NCBI GenBank assembly: GCA_938038735.1
Contig: CALHSW010000053.1
Location: forward strand, 26,631 to 90,630
Reading direction: 5' to 3'
DNA from: an uncultured Bacteroidia bacterium
GTDB taxonomy: Bacteria; Bacteroidota; Bacteroidia; Bacteroidales; CAJPTX01
DNA length: 64,000 bases
Every line of letters begins with the position of its first letter. Position 1 is the first letter of the stretch. The translations under genes and the position numbers were made by a program. A model generated the notes under the pieces. That model was not told the DNA's origin. It did no database searches and was given only the letters and a program-made list of their open reading frames with translations. Below are positions 8,504-17,518 of the stretch, one piece after another.

Positions 8504-10141
8504 ATGAAGAGGTCGTTTGGAGTGGGCTTTGAGTGGCTATTGGCGATACTGGGCGGGGCAGTCCTATCGCTAGGCTGGACGCCGGGGTGGGGCTGGGCAG
8601 TGATGGTGGGCTGGGCGTTATGGGTGGAGATGCTGCGGCGCATGGCGGAGCGAGGAGCGAAGTTCTGGCGGGTGGTGGGGTGCTTCTACGTTGGCGCTGT
8701 GGTGTGGAATGTATTGTCAGTGTGGTGGATACAGGGGGCGACTGTAGGGGGAATGCTCGGCGCGGTTTTCGCCCTGAGCGCGGTCATGGTGCTAGCATTT
8801 TGGGGCGCGGAGGCGGTGTGGAGAAGGTTGGGGGGGCGTTTGGGGCGTATTTTCTTAGTGGCGGTGTGGTTATGGTTTGATTACTTTTTCCATAACGCCG
8901 AAATTTCGTGGCCCTGGTTAACGCTGGGCAATGCGTTCAGCCGGCAGACGTGGGCTGTACAGTGGTACGAGTGGACGGGGGCGTTGGGCGGTACGGCGTG
9001 GGTGTTGGTGGCGGCGTTAACGTTGCATTGGTTGGTGATGGGTGTTGTGGAGCGGGTGACGAGAAGGAGTCTGGCGTGGCGTGGCGTGGCGTTGACGATG
9101 GTGTTGGGAGTCCCCATCGCGGTGTCGTTCGTGGTGGCGCATGTTGAGGAGCGTCGCGCTGAGGGGGAACCGGTGGAGGTGGTAGTAATCCAACCGAATA
9201 TTGACCCCTACTCCGAGAAGTTTTCAGGGATGACAGCCATGGAGCAGGTGGCCCGTATCGATAGCTTGGCGCGGGCGGCCATCACGCCGGCGACGAAGCT
9301 TGTGCTTGTGCCGGAGACGGCGTTGACGAGGGATATTTGGGAGCATGAGGTGGCCTACGATGAGCAGGTGGAGCCCTTCCGGGCACTGTGTAGAGAGCAT
9401 GGAGACTTGGTGGTGATGGTAGGGGCCTCCACGCTGCAAGGCTACATGCCGGGCGAGGCGAAGAGCAAAACGGCGCGCAGAGGGTGGCGCGGGGAGTGGT
9501 GGTACGATGCCTATAATTCGGCGCTCCGCGTAGATAGCAGCATGCGGGTGGGCATCTACCACAAATCGAAGCTGGTGGTGGGCGTTGAGATGCTGCCGTA
9601 CCCCGACAAGCTGAAGTTTCTAAGCGACTTGAGTATTGACCTCGGGGGCATGGTGGGGAGCCTAGGAACGCAGCCGGAGCGCAGCGTATTTTCCTTTGAT
9701 GGTGGGGCAGTAGCCCCGATAATATGCTACGAATCTATCTTCGGGGAGTACGTTACGGAGTACGTGCGTAGGGGCGCCACGCTGCTGGGGGTGATAACCA
9801 ACGATGGGTGGTGGGGCGATACGCCGGGCTATCGGCAGCACTTTAGCTATTCTCGGCTCCGGGCCATTGAGACCCGGCGCTACGTGGCCCGGTCTGCCAA
9901 TACCGGCATCTCGGGCTTTATCTCCCCGCGGGGACAAGTCATCGCTACGCTAGGATGGGCTAAAATGGGGTGGCTTCGAGCAACCCTCCACCACCGCACC
10001 GAGGAAACCTTCTACGTGCGCTACGGCGATTACTTCGGACGCGTAGGGAAATTTGTGTCGATCCTCATTGCGCTGGTGGCATTGACCCGCTGGGGACAGG
10101 GGTGGTTAGATAAGAAAAAAGCGATACCTTCGCGTGGCTAA
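8504..10141 (+). CDS. lnt: Apolipoprotein N-acyltransferase
   Basis: Lnt adds the third acyl chain to the N-terminal cysteine of lipoproteins in the inner membrane. Several N-terminal hydrophobic helices (about residues 10-220) precede a periplasmic nitrilase-fold domain. Counted from ATG 8504 (545 aa), the catalytic residues are visible: Glu271 in LVPETALTR, Lys354 in IYHKSKLVV and Cys408 in PIICYESIFGEY. Glu362 sits where the second glutamate of the active site is expected. The end of the nitrilase domain (VITNDGWWGDTPGYRQHF, then RSANTGISG) is canonical. An ATG at 8483 is possible but would give an almost leaderless transcript. phoH follows after 26 bp, suggesting cotranscription. Confidence 0.95.
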   Translation: MKRSFGVGFEWLLAILGGAVLSLGWTPGWGWAVMVGWALWVEMLRRMAERGAKFWRVVGCFYVGAVVWNVLSVWWIQGATVGGMLGAVFALSAVMVLAFWGAEAVWRRLGGRLGRIFLVAVWLWFDYFFHNAEISWPWLTLGNAFSRQTWAVQWYEWTGALGGTAWVLVAALTLHWLVMGVVERVTRRSLAWRGVALTMVLGVPIAVSFVVAHVEERRAEGEPVEVVVIQPNIDPYSEKFSGMTAMEQVARIDSLARAAITPATKLVLVPETALTRDIWEHEVAYDEQVEPFRALCREHGDLVVMVGASTLQGYMPGEAKSKTARRGWRGEWWYDAYNSALRVDSSMRVGIYHKSKLVVGVEMLPYPDKLKFLSDLSIDLGGMVGSLGTQPERSVFSFDGGAVAPIICYESIFGEYVTEYVRRGATLLGVITNDGWWGDTPGYRQHFSYSRLRAIETRRYVARSANTGISGFISPRGQVIATLGWAKMGWLRATLHHRTEETFYVRYGDYFGRVGKFVSILIALVALTRWGQGWLDKKKAIPSRG

Positions 10142-10167
10142 AGGTCTTGGGAGATTGTTTATAGCGC

Positions 10168-11190
10168 ATGGAGCGGACGCAGCGACATATAGAGTTGGAT
10201 GGGATTGCCCCCTTAGAGTTTTACGGGGTAAACAACGCGAAGTATAATCGGCTTGTCTCCAATTTTACAGACCTCCGCATCGCGGCGCGCGATACGGAGA
10301 TACACGTTGAGGGCCCCGAGGAATCTGTGGAGCGATTCTGTGCCCTGCTTGAACAGCTGCTGACGTACTATCAGCGGGCTGGGCGTGTCGACATGCCCTA
10401 CCTAGAAGCGTTGCTCCATGGGGAGGCGGTGCAAGAGGTGCAGCCCGCGAAGGGGAGCGAACATGCCATCGTTTTTGGCCCGAGGGGAAAGGTGGTTTAC
10501 GCCCGCACCCCGCATCAACAGGAGCTTGTGGAGCAGTGCGCGGCCAACGATTTGGTCTTTGCCATAGGCGCAGCGGGGTCGGGCAAAACCTACACCGCCA
10601 TCGCGCTGGCCGTCAAGGCGTTGAAGAGCAAGGCGGTGCGCCGTATCATTTTAACGCGACCGGCGGTAGAGGCGGGGGAGCGGCTCGGATTCCTGCCGGG
10701 CGATCTTAAGGAGAAGCTTGATCCCTACCTGCAGCCGCTCTACGATGCGCTCAACGATATGCTTCCGCCGAAGCTGTTGACTAACAAGCTTGAGGACGGA
10801 ACGATACAGATAGCACCTTTGGCCTACATGCGTGGGCGTACGCTTGATAATGCTTTTGTTATTCTGGACGAGGCGCAGAATGCGACGCGCAACCAAATGA
10901 AGATGTTTTTGACCCGCATGGGGCGTAATGCGAAGTTTGTAGTTACGGGCGACGCCACGCAAATTGACCTACCAGCCCCGCAGCAATCGGGCCTCCTCTA
11001 CTCCGTGGAGCTTATGAGAGACATCAAGGGCATTGCGGTGGTGGAGTTCACCAAGGTTGATATCGTGCGCCACGAGCTGGTGTCAAAGATTGTGAGGGCT
11101 TTCGACGAGGCGCAGGCCAAGGATCAGGAGGAGAGGGGTCAACGAGAAAAGCATAGGCGAGAAGAGATAGAAAATAGAGAGGACATATGA
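10168..11190 (+). CDS. phoH: PhoH-family ATPase
   Basis: 340 residues of the PhoH/YbeZ type. An N-terminal KH-like region (about 1-95) is followed by a P-loop ATPase with Walker A GAAGSGKT (134-141), [20 protein letters not shown] and Walker B VILDEAQN (about 230-237). A highly charged C-terminal tail ([17 protein letters not shown]) ends the protein. The family is linked to RNA metabolism and often neighbours ybeY, which is not seen here. The gene sits between lnt and purC; its stop overlaps the purC start by 4 bp (ATGA), so translation of the two is probably coupled. Confidence 0.92.
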   Translation: MERTQRHIELDGIAPLEFYGVNNAKYNRLVSNFTDLRIAARDTEIHVEGPEESVERFCALLEQLLTYYQRAGRVDMPYLEALLHGEAVQEVQPAKGSEHAIVFGPRGKVVYARTPHQQELVEQCAANDLVFAIGAAGSGKTYTAIALAVKALKSKAVRRIILTRPAVEAGERLGFLPGDLKEKLDPYLQPLYDALNDMLPPKLLTNKLEDGTIQIAPLAYMRGRTLDNAFVILDEAQNATRNQMKMFLTRMGRNAKFVVTGDATQIDLPAPQQSGLLYSVELMRDIKGIAVVEFTKVDIVRHELVSKIVRAFDEAQAKDQEERGQREKHRREEIENREDI

Positions 11191-12134
11191 GCAAGTCAGT
11201 AGTTAAAACGGATTACCACTTCCCCGATCAGCGGAAGGTGTATCATGGCAAGGTGCGCGATGCGTACTTCTTGGGCGATGATAAGTTGGTGATGGTGGTT
11301 ACCGATCGTATATCGGCGTTTGACGTGGTGCTGCCATGGGGAATACCGCAGAAGGGGGCGGTGCTAAACCAAATAGCGTCAGAGTTTCTCGACGCGACGC
11401 GGGACATTGTGCCTAATTGGAAGTTGGCATCGCCGCACCCGATGGTGACGGTGGGGCTGCAGTGCGATCCCTACCCTGTGGAGATGGTGGTGCGCGGCTA
11501 CCTTAGCGGGCATGCGTGGCGCGAGTACGCCGCGGGCAAACGGGAGCTGTGCGGCGAGAAGCTACCCGATGGGCTAAAGGAGAACGACAAGCTCCCGCAG
11601 CCAGTCATCACCCCCACCACGAAGGCCATCGAGGGGCATGATGAGGATATTTCGGGCGCAGAGATCGTGGCGCAGGGGCTAGTGCCGCAGAAGGAGTACG
11701 ATGAGCTGGCCCGCTACACCCTTGCCCTATTCAAGCGCGGGAGCGAAATCGCGGAGCAGCGAGGGCTGATACTCGTTGATACGAAGTACGAGTTCGGTCG
11801 CTACAATGGCAGGGTCTACCTCATTGACGAGATTCATACGCCCGACTCTTCCCGCTACTTCTACAAGGAGGGGTACGCCGAGCGGCAGAAAAAGGGCGAA
11901 CCGCAGCGCCAGCTCTCCAAGGAGTTTGTGCGGCAGTGGCTCATAGAACAGGGCTTCCAGGGGCGCGATGGGGATAAAATCCCTACGTTAACCGCGGAGA
12001 AGGAGCGTGAGGTAACGGATCGCTACATAGAGCTTTACGAGCACGTGCTGGGCAAAAAGTTTTCGCGGGTTGAGGAGAGCGACGTGGTGAAGGGGATAGA
12101 GCAGGCCGTAAGGCACTACTTGGAGGGCAAGTAA
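11187..12134 (+). CDS. purC: Phosphoribosylaminoimidazole-succinocarboxamide synthase (SAICAR synthetase)
   Basis: PurC joins CAIR and aspartate with ATP in step 8 of purine synthesis, in the cytosol. At 315 aa this is the longer form common in Bacteroidetes, not the ~240-aa form. The N-terminal [28 protein letters not shown] nucleotide-binding region, [11 protein letters not shown], the [15 protein letters not shown] substrate loop, [11 protein letters not shown] and [11 protein letters not shown] are all intact. It is the last gene of a lnt-phoH-purC run. No terminator follows directly; a strong one lies about 200 bp downstream. Confidence 0.97.
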   Translation: MSKSVVKTDYHFPDQRKVYHGKVRDAYFLGDDKLVMVVTDRISAFDVVLPWGIPQKGAVLNQIASEFLDATRDIVPNWKLASPHPMVTVGLQCDPYPVEMVVRGYLSGHAWREYAAGKRELCGEKLPDGLKENDKLPQPVITPTTKAIEGHDEDISGAEIVAQGLVPQKEYDELARYTLALFKRGSEIAEQRGLILVDTKYEFGRYNGRVYLIDEIHTPDSSRYFYKEGYAERQKKGEPQRQLSKEFVRQWLIEQGFQGRDGDKIPTLTAEKEREVTDRYIELYEHVLGKKFSRVEESDVVKGIEQAVRHYLEGK

Positions 12135-12187
12135 AGGCATGGGAGGCTGTTGCAGGAAGGAGCTTACGTCGGTTACCTTTACGGTAG

Positions 12188-12372
12188 CGGTGCGGTTCGG
12201 TATGTTAGCACATTCTTCGCGCAATCAGTCCCAGTGCCTAGTACCCTATCCTTTCTGCGAGGTTTCTAGGATTTTGCAAAAGGATGACAGCCTCTAAAGG
12301 GTAGCTTACTCTTTAAGAGTCAACGGAATGCATAGGGGGTGCATGGCGAACAGTCATGTACCCCCTATTTTT
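12188..12372 (+). ncRNA. Candidate small RNA or purC 3' UTR fragment
   Basis: The region downstream of purC has its own promoter-like signal: TTG at 12150-12152, 21 bp, then TACCTTTA at 12174-12181. About 185 bp later it ends in a strong intrinsic terminator (12332-12372). No coding potential is visible. It could be an independent small RNA or simply a long purC 3' UTR. The -7 box ends in A instead of G, which weakens the case. Confidence 0.25.
12332..12372 (+). terminator. Intrinsic terminator
   Basis: A 14-bp stem (12332-12345 with 12555-free register 12355-12368, one G-T pair) is followed by TTTTT. The T-run shows the plus-strand direction, so it serves the purC side and not the convergent porW gene. 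Confidence 0.8.
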
Positions 12373-12393
12373 GTGCTATTAGCTTTTAGCCTA

Positions 12394-15069
12394 CTATTTT
12401 TCTGTAAAGGGTTGGCGGCGGTAGAAGTTGAGGTAGCCGGAGAAGCTCTTCTGCTCCACCATGGTGCTAAAGTTTTCTGGCGAGATGGGCATCACCGTCA
12501 GCTTGACCCCCTCGATGGGTTGCTCCTTCTCCAGGGCTCTTGCGAAAGCCCTTGCGGAGGCTTCATTCTCGAAGGTTTTCACGGTGAGCAGCATCGTATT
12601 CTCATTGAGCATGGAGTCGTACACCTCAAGGTTGAGGTCTACGTTCCAATCCACGCAGAAGGTGATGAGGCTGAATTTCTGTTCCTGAATTTTTCCACCG
12701 GCTGGGAGCGCCGCGGCTACCCAGAATTCGCCCTTGCTTACCGTGTAGGCGGCGTTGCTTATCGTATCCGTAAGAGTTTCGGCTAGCGTTGCGGGCGAGT
12801 CGAGCTGGGGTTGCTGTACCTCCAGCCGCTGCGCAGCGGCGAGTACATCCTGCGCGTAGCGGGCTTGCGGCGTGTTGCTTCGCTTGGCAGCAAAGGCCTT
12901 CACGGCTTCCAGTTGCTCCGCATCGCCAGGGGCATTGCCCGAGGCCAACGCTTGCAGTAGCTCGAACCGCACGGAGAATTCCCCCCCTCGGCTCTCGGCA
13001 ATGCCCTGCTCGGCGAGCTGCTTGGCTACAGTGCGCTTGTCATTGTGGAGCGCCATCAGCGCAGAGTCGTACAGCCGCTCAAAGCGCGCGCTTTGGGCTA
13101 GTGCATTCTGCACGTAGTTCGGATCGGTGAGGCGGCGGGCGTAGGTGCTTTCAGGGTATCTCTGTTGCAGCTTGCCGCGCAGCTGATCCATGCTGGCTGG
13201 GAGCTGCCCCTCCTGCGCGGCGAGGTAGGCAAGGTAGAGCGATTCGGGCGCATCGCCGGTGTTGGGGAATCGGTTGGCACCCGCCTCGTAGCTTTCAATG
13301 GCTTCGGGGTAAGCCTTGAGGTCGTAGCGGTAGACATCGCCCATCTGCCGGTAGCTCCGTGCAATGCGGGCGTTTGAAACCATTAGGAGCGAATCGTTGG
13401 AGGGAAGGTCCTGCAGATAGAACTCCCGCTTCTTCGTGTCGGTTTCCCGGGTGCTGTCCGCGGCATTCTTCTCGGTTTCATCGCCCGCCCCAGCAAAGCT
13501 ATCCTGTTTATTCTTCCTCCTCCAATTGTCCTCCAGCTTGCGGGACCCCCAGCGTAGCTTGAAGTCGGTACGCCCGAAGCTGACGGTGGATGGATTATCG
13601 AAGTACCATCCGCTGCCGCCCTGGCTTTGGCTACGGGAATTGCCACCCCCCATGCCGCGGTATTGGTTCTGCATAGCGAATTGCCTATCGCGTTGCTCTT
13701 TTTCGGCATCGAGCTTTTGGAGTCGCTCCTCCTCCTTCACCCCCTCGATAATGCCGTCGATGAGCTTTAGCTGCTCCTCTTTCGGCATGGCGGCGATACG
13801 CTGCAGGCTGTCCTCATGCGCCACGGTTTTCGCAGCTTCACCGAGTCGCCCCAGTGCTAGCCCCTTGGTTTGCAACGCATCGTAGTTGGCGTAGGTGGAG
13901 GGGAGCGCCGATAGGGCGCTGTCGTAGAATTGTGCCGCAACGAGGTACTCCTCCTTGTCGAGGTGGTAGTTTGCGATGCGGAGGAAGGCAACACCCTTCT
14001 GTAGCTCGTTGGACGAGTTTGCCGCGGCCGACTTTTGGAAGTAATCCATGGCTTTCGCGGTGTCGCCGCCCGCGAGCGAAACCTCGCCTAGGGCGTAGTA
14101 AATCTGGTTGTAGTAGTCGATGTTCTTCTCATCGCGGAGCATCTTTTCAAGGCCTTTGGCTTTGCCGCCTCCCTTGATTTGGGCGTTGAGGGCGATGCGT
14201 TTCACCTTGGCGTTGAAGCTCATTTCGTAGCTATTAGCCCTTTTGGCCACCGTGGCGTACTCCTTGCTTGCTTTCTGTAGGTGGCCCATACTCTCGTACA
14301 GCGCGGCCAAGGCCATGCGGCAGCGGGTGCGCTCATCGCCCCGTTTGGCGTATTCTAGGGCTGTTTCCCCGTAGCGTATCGCCCGCTCGTACTGTCCCAT
14401 CGATACGAGGAGGTCTGCGTATATGCCCGCGTAGAGGTATTTGGTACGCTTCGACTTGGGCCTATTGGGAGCAGCATTAAGGGCGGCCATCCGTTCCACG
14501 GCCGAGAGGGTGTCGCCGCTTAGGGCGCTGAGTCGCGCCTGCCAAAGCTGTGCCTCCCAGCCCTCCTCGCTCTCCTTGAACTGCCGCGCGGCGAACTCAA
14601 GGGCCTGCTGGCTCAGCTCCTGCTCCGCGCTCCATAGTCGAGCTTTCCCCATGAGGAGCCAGGCGCGGCGCGCCCAGGGATTGAACTCGTTTTGCTTCTG
14701 GAAGGCAGCCTCCTTCTCGGAGAGCTGGCCGCTCTTGTTTTCGGGTTTTACGGTGATGCTGTGGAGCCGTATGAGCGCGGCGCATTTCTCTACGGCCCTA
14801 TCCATGTCGCCGCCGCACTCCGTTGCGGCCTCGGGAAGCCCCGGGAGCACGAATGGGAGGGGGCGAGTGTAGTCAAGGTGAACCTTGGTGGTGGCGGAGT
14901 AAACCCCCGCATCGTAGGCTTGCTTTGCGTTAAAGTAGAAGTTGTAGCGCGCCGTCATGCTATGGTAGGCGCGGGTCATGGGCGTATTTCGCCTCGTGCT
15001 ACACGCAGAGACTGCTGCCGCAAAGAGCAGCAACAGCACGGCGTATGATATTTTGTTTCGTTGTTTCAA
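12394..15069 (-). CDS. porW: T9SS-associated TPR lipoprotein, PorW/SprE-like
   Basis: About 891 residues. The N-terminus MKQRNKISYAVLLLLFAAAVSAC is a lipoprotein signal with lipobox VSAC and Cys23. Next comes CSTRRNTPMTRAYHSMTARYNFYFN, the hallmark opening of PorW/SprE proteins. Tetratricopeptide-type helical repeats cover roughly 120-430, a charged low-complexity linker about 450-560, and more helical repeats with a C-terminal beta domain follow. PorW is an outer-membrane lipoprotein needed for T9SS secretion. I chose a TTG start at 15069: the -7 box at 15093-15100 lies inside the longer ORF, and only the TTG gives a clean signal peptide. Confidence 0.82.
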   Translation of the reverse strand: MKQRNKISYAVLLLLFAAAVSACSTRRNTPMTRAYHSMTARYNFYFNAKQAYDAGVYSATTKVHLDYTRPLPFVLPGLPEAATECGGDMDRAVEKCAALIRLHSITVKPENKSGQLSEKEAAFQKQNEFNPWARRAWLLMGKARLWSAEQELSQQALEFAARQFKESEEGWEAQLWQARLSALSGDTLSAVERMAALNAAPNRPKSKRTKYLYAGIYADLLVSMGQYERAIRYGETALEYAKRGDERTRCRMALAALYESMGHLQKASKEYATVAKRANSYEMSFNAKVKRIALNAQIKGGGKAKGLEKMLRDEKNIDYYNQIYYALGEVSLAGGDTAKAMDYFQKSAAANSSNELQKGVAFLRIANYHLDKEEYLVAAQFYDSALSALPSTYANYDALQTKGLALGRLGEAAKTVAHEDSLQRIAAMPKEEQLKLIDGIIEGVKEEERLQKLDAEKEQRDRQFAMQNQYRGMGGGNSRSQSQGGSGWYFDNPSTVSFGRTDFKLRWGSRKLEDNWRRKNKQDSFAGAGDETEKNAADSTRETDTKKREFYLQDLPSNDSLLMVSNARIARSYRQMGDVYRYDLKAYPEAIESYEAGANRFPNTGDAPESLYLAYLAAQEGQLPASMDQLRGKLQQRYPESTYARRLTDPNYVQNALAQSARFERLYDSALMALHNDKRTVAKQLAEQGIAESRGGEFSVRFELLQALASGNAPGDAEQLEAVKAFAAKRSNTPQARYAQDVLAAAQRLEVQQPQLDSPATLAETLTDTISNAAYTVSKGEFWVAAALPAGGKIQEQKFSLITFCVDWNVDLNLEVYDSMLNENTMLLTVKTFENEASARAFARALEKEQPIEGVKLTVMPISPENFSTMVEQKSFSGYLNFYRRQPFTEK

Positions 15070-15092
15070 CGTTTGGCCCAAAAGGTAATGCG

Positions 15093-15100
15093 CAAAGGTA
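15093..15100 (-). promoter_or_regulatory. -7 box (TACCTTTG) of porW
   Basis: It lies 24 bp upstream of the proposed TTG start and within the longer open frame, which rules out the upstream ATG at 15135 if this promoter is used. Confidence 0.6.
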
Positions 15101-15262
15101 TGAAATTTCGTGGAGAGCGTACGCGGAGGAGGCAAGAAGCCTTCGTGGATCCGTAAGGGTGCGAATTGTTTGTAAATAGTTGTGAAGAAGCGTACTGTGA
15201 AGGGAGTAGAGCCTAATGGCTGTGCGTCTACACAGCTTCATATTGGGTGGTACCAAAGCCGT

Positions 15263-15333
15263 ACCCCCTTCGCATCAAATTCGGATTTCTCCGGAGAAAT
15301 CCGAATTTGATGCGAATTTGATGCGAAGGGGGT
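15263..15333. repeat. Long palindrome, family copy 1
   Basis: Perfect 24-bp arms meet with no loop (15269-15292 and 15293-15316), centred on CCGG. The outer arm reads ACCCCCTTCGCATCAAA. An 11-bp direct duplication (TTTGATGCGAA at 15306-15316 and 15317-15327) sits before the matching GGGGGT (15328-15333), so the outer arm also pairs if the second copy is used. A second element with the same outer arms is at 62956-63019. Confidence 0.85.
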
Positions 15334-15530
15334 TGGAGTTTGATACGGTGCTACTGTTGGTACGGGTTTTATGGAATGGGGCAGAACAAATTGGTGTCAT
15401 ACTGCCAATTTGTTTTTTTTGTCATTTATTTTTTCTACGTCTGCGGTAACTAATGAGAGGTTGAGCGGGAAGTGGGGTTTGTCCTAGAATTTGTTCCATT
15501 GTTACGTGACGGTTATCAAATAATGGGAGG

Positions 15531-15953
15531 ATGGGTGTGAGTGCTTTTTTGAGACTAACGATAGAGCGTATCCTGTTTTACGCGATGGTAGCGATTATGC
15601 TCTTGGTGCGTTTTGTGCCATCGGCGCATTGCTCCGCGCTGGCGTGCACATTGGTGGCGTTGGCGTTCCTCTATGCCGTGGGGGCGTGGTGGCTGCTTCG
15701 TAGGCAAGGGGTTTGGGGCTTTTTTCAACCCTTTATCATTGGCTGGTTTGGTTCTCAAGTGCCATTCCTATGGGGGATGCGCATTGCGGGGTGGATTGGA
15801 GAGGCGCCGATGCTGATGGCGATTGCTACTTGCGTTGCCACGTGGATTGTGGCAGCATGGGCAGAAAGAAAGGTGGACAACGGCCTTACGCTGCGTTTCG
15901 TATCGGTGCGTATGGGGCTTTTTATCCTTTGCGGGGTATTCTTCATAGTATAG
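15531..15953 (+). CDS. Small polytopic membrane protein, unknown
   Basis: 140 residues with about four transmembrane helices (roughly 12-30, 35-55, 65-83 and 88-108, with another hydrophobic stretch at 125-140) joined by short basic loops. The hydrophobic pattern and G+C-rich third positions look like real coding sequence, but I do not recognise a family. Start at ATG 15531. A hairpin with a T-run follows the stop. It stands alone between the palindrome and the tRNA gene. Confidence 0.5.
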   Translation: MGVSAFLRLTIERILFYAMVAIMLLVRFVPSAHCSALACTLVALAFLYAVGAWWLLRRQGVWGFFQPFIIGWFGSQVPFLWGMRIAGWIGEAPMLMAIATCVATWIVAAWAERKVDNGLTLRFVSVRMGLFILCGVFFIV

Positions 15954-15989
15954 CGTGGCGGTGGCTCTGTTGCAGTTGATTTAGTGACG

Positions 15990-16024
15990 GCCGAGGGTCT
16001 TCATGGAGGGCTCTCGGCTTTTAT
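15990..16024 (+). terminator. Intrinsic terminator
   Basis: Stem of about 8 bp (GCCGAGGG with CTCTCGGC, one G-T pair), then TTTTATTTT, 37 bp after the small membrane protein stop. Confidence 0.65.
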
Positions 16025-16174
16025 TTTGCACTGCGTGGCTACGTTCCTTCTTTAGGTCTAGTGCGCCTATTCCCACAAAAAATGAATGTCATGAAAACTG
16101 ATCTAAAATATTGGTTTTTAAGGTTTTATTGTCATTTACTTCTTGCACACGGCGATGGAATATGGTGGAAAAAG

Positions 16175-16205
16175 TTGCACGGATGGTTTTTTGTACCTAC
16201 CTTTG
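16175..16205 (+). promoter_or_regulatory. Promoter of tRNA-Glu
   Basis: TTG (16175-16177), 20 bp, TACCTTTG (16198-16205). The -7 box lies 33 bp before the mature tRNA 5' end. This is among the best matches to the Bacteroidetes promoter in the window. Confidence 0.7.
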
Positions 16206-16237
16206 CACTCGGTTTTAGGGTTATTGCTGTTTTGGAT

Positions 16238-16309
16238 GGCCTCTTCGTCTAACGGTTAGGACGTCAGATTCTCATTCTGAAAATAGGAGTTCGATTCTCC
16301 TAGAGGCTA
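16238..16309 (+). tRNA. tRNA-Glu, anticodon CUC
   Basis: A cloverleaf can be folded. The acceptor arm GGCCTCT pairs with AGAGGCT (first pair G-U). The D arm is GTC...GAC. The anticodon stem TCAGA/TCTGA closes the loop TTCTCAT, giving anticodon CTC, which reads GAG. The T arm AGGAG/CTCCT has loop TTCGATT. The discriminator base is A and CCA is not encoded. It is a single isolated tRNA with its own promoter. Confidence 0.93.
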
Positions 16310-16386
16310 CGAGAGAAAGGGTCGGGGCGGTGGTGCGCTGTTGACCCTTCCTTTTTGGTAGAATTTGGGTAGGGGGAGATGGTGTA

Positions 16387-16752
16387 GTGCTAGAGAATGC
16401 TGAAGCCATACTGACGGAGAGATACGCACAGTTCGCTGGACGGGCAGGTTTCGCCGAGTGGTGGATGTGGCTGCTGTTCTCTTTCGGCGTGAAGCTGGTA
16501 GTGGGTGCGGTGCTTAGGCTGTTTCCATTCAGCAATGCGGTGTTTGGCGTGGTGATGGCTCTAGTGGAGGTAGGGTTGCTGTTGCCGAGCCTAGCGGTTG
16601 CGGTGAGGCGGCTTCACGATGTGGGCAGGGGCGGCGGATGGGTATCCTTACTGTTGGTGCCCGTGGTTGGCTGGGTTTGGCTCTTCGTTCTGCTCGTGCA
16701 ACCGGGAGAGGCGGGGGCGAATCGATTTGGTGGAGTAGATGTACTAAGTTAA
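16387..16752 (+). CDS. DUF805 membrane protein (copy 1)
   Basis: 121 residues, GTG start. DUF805 proteins are small inner-membrane proteins of unknown function. The signature is clear: GRAGFAEWWMW near the start, three hydrophobic helices, then VRRLHDVGRGGGW and a PGEAGANRFG tail. It is followed 14 bp later by a homologous gene, so the two form a tandem pair, presumably one transcript ending at the hairpin at 17155-17193. Confidence 0.85.
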   Translation: MLENAEAILTERYAQFAGRAGFAEWWMWLLFSFGVKLVVGAVLRLFPFSNAVFGVVMALVEVGLLLPSLAVAVRRLHDVGRGGGWVSLLLVPVVGWVWLFVLLVQPGEAGANRFGGVDVLS

Positions 16753-16766
16753 AAAGGAGGCTAGTT

Positions 16767-17126
16767 ATGGTGGACATCATTAAGAGCGTTTTGGTTGATA
16801 AGTACGCATCAATCAGCGGGCGTGCCAATAGAACGGAGTTTTGGGTATGGACGCTTGGCGTTTTCGTATTGCAGGCCATACTGAGTATATTTATGACGGT
16901 GAACGATACAGTGTACTATGTGCTGTCGGGTATAGTGGGCGTAGCGTTACTAATTCCCAACGTATGTGTAGCTGTGCGTAGGCTGCATGACACGGGGCGC
17001 GGCGGCGGATGGTGTTTTATCGGCTTAATTCCGTTGGTGGGGGGAATCTGGCTCCTGGTGCTGATGCTGCTGCCGGGCGAGCCGCAGAGCAATCGGTTTG
17101 GGGAGGTGCCAACGACGAGCCTGTAA
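16767..17126 (+). CDS. DUF805 membrane protein (copy 2)
   Basis: 119 residues from ATG 16767, preceded by a strong Shine-Dalgarno-like AAGGAGG (16754-16760), which is unusual for this phylum and fixes the start. It has the same architecture as its neighbour: KYASISGRANRTEFWVW, three helices, VRRLHDTGRGGGW and LPGEPQSNRFG. The two proteins are similar throughout but clearly diverged, so this is an old tandem duplication. Function unknown. Confidence 0.87.
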   Translation: MVDIIKSVLVDKYASISGRANRTEFWVWTLGVFVLQAILSIFMTVNDTVYYVLSGIVGVALLIPNVCVAVRRLHDTGRGGGWCFIGLIPLVGGIWLLVLMLLPGEPQSNRFGEVPTTSL

Positions 17127-17518
17127 GGGGCAGTTAGAGCGAGATTCTTTTGAGGAGGGTGCACGGATGGAGAGTCTGTGTACCCTCTTTTTTGTGGTAT
17201 GGCTGGAAACGGGGATGGCCGTTAGGGTTAGTCTGAAAGCCCCCGGTTATTGACGAAACCGTTCTGCGGACGTGGCTGTGTTGCAACGAAGATCTCGTGG
17301 TGGGGCGGGAGTCTTCGTGCAGGTCTATGGTGGAAGATTGGTTGGCCATGGGGAATAGTCATATGTCCGAGCCGTTGGATCTAGCGGTGGTCGCATCCTA
17401 CTTCCATCTTTACATTGACCCCGCACCATTTTAGGTACGATTTTTGATAATGTGCTTCTATGGTTTGATGCTGGGTGGTTGTGCGGCTTAGGAGGCATAG
17501 GTATTTTAGGGAGTGTTT
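17127..17518. other. Intergenic stretch, 392 bp
   Basis: It contains the DUF805 terminator and, at 17236-17272, a sequence similar to one in the right-hand repeat region (63431-63466): CCCCCGG, TATT, then ACCGT(T/C)CTGCGGACG. No gene is visible. No good -7 box was found for the following gene. Confidence 0.45.
17155..17193 (+). terminator. Intrinsic terminator after the DUF805 pair
   Basis: Stem GAGGGTGCAC (17155-17164) with GTGTACCCTC (17178-17187), one G-T pair, then TTTTTT. Confidence 0.8.

Larger units (their letters stand above)
15070..15530. other. Intergenic stretch, 461 bp
   Basis: It holds the porW promoter, palindrome copy 1 and about 190 bp of AT-rich DNA before the next gene. 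A 77-codon open frame at 15216-15449 spans the palindrome and looks accidental. Confidence 0.5.

Noticed and set aside
15216..15449. 77-codon frame over palindrome copy 1
   Set aside because: It is created by the palindrome and AT-rich flank; no homology or ribosome site.
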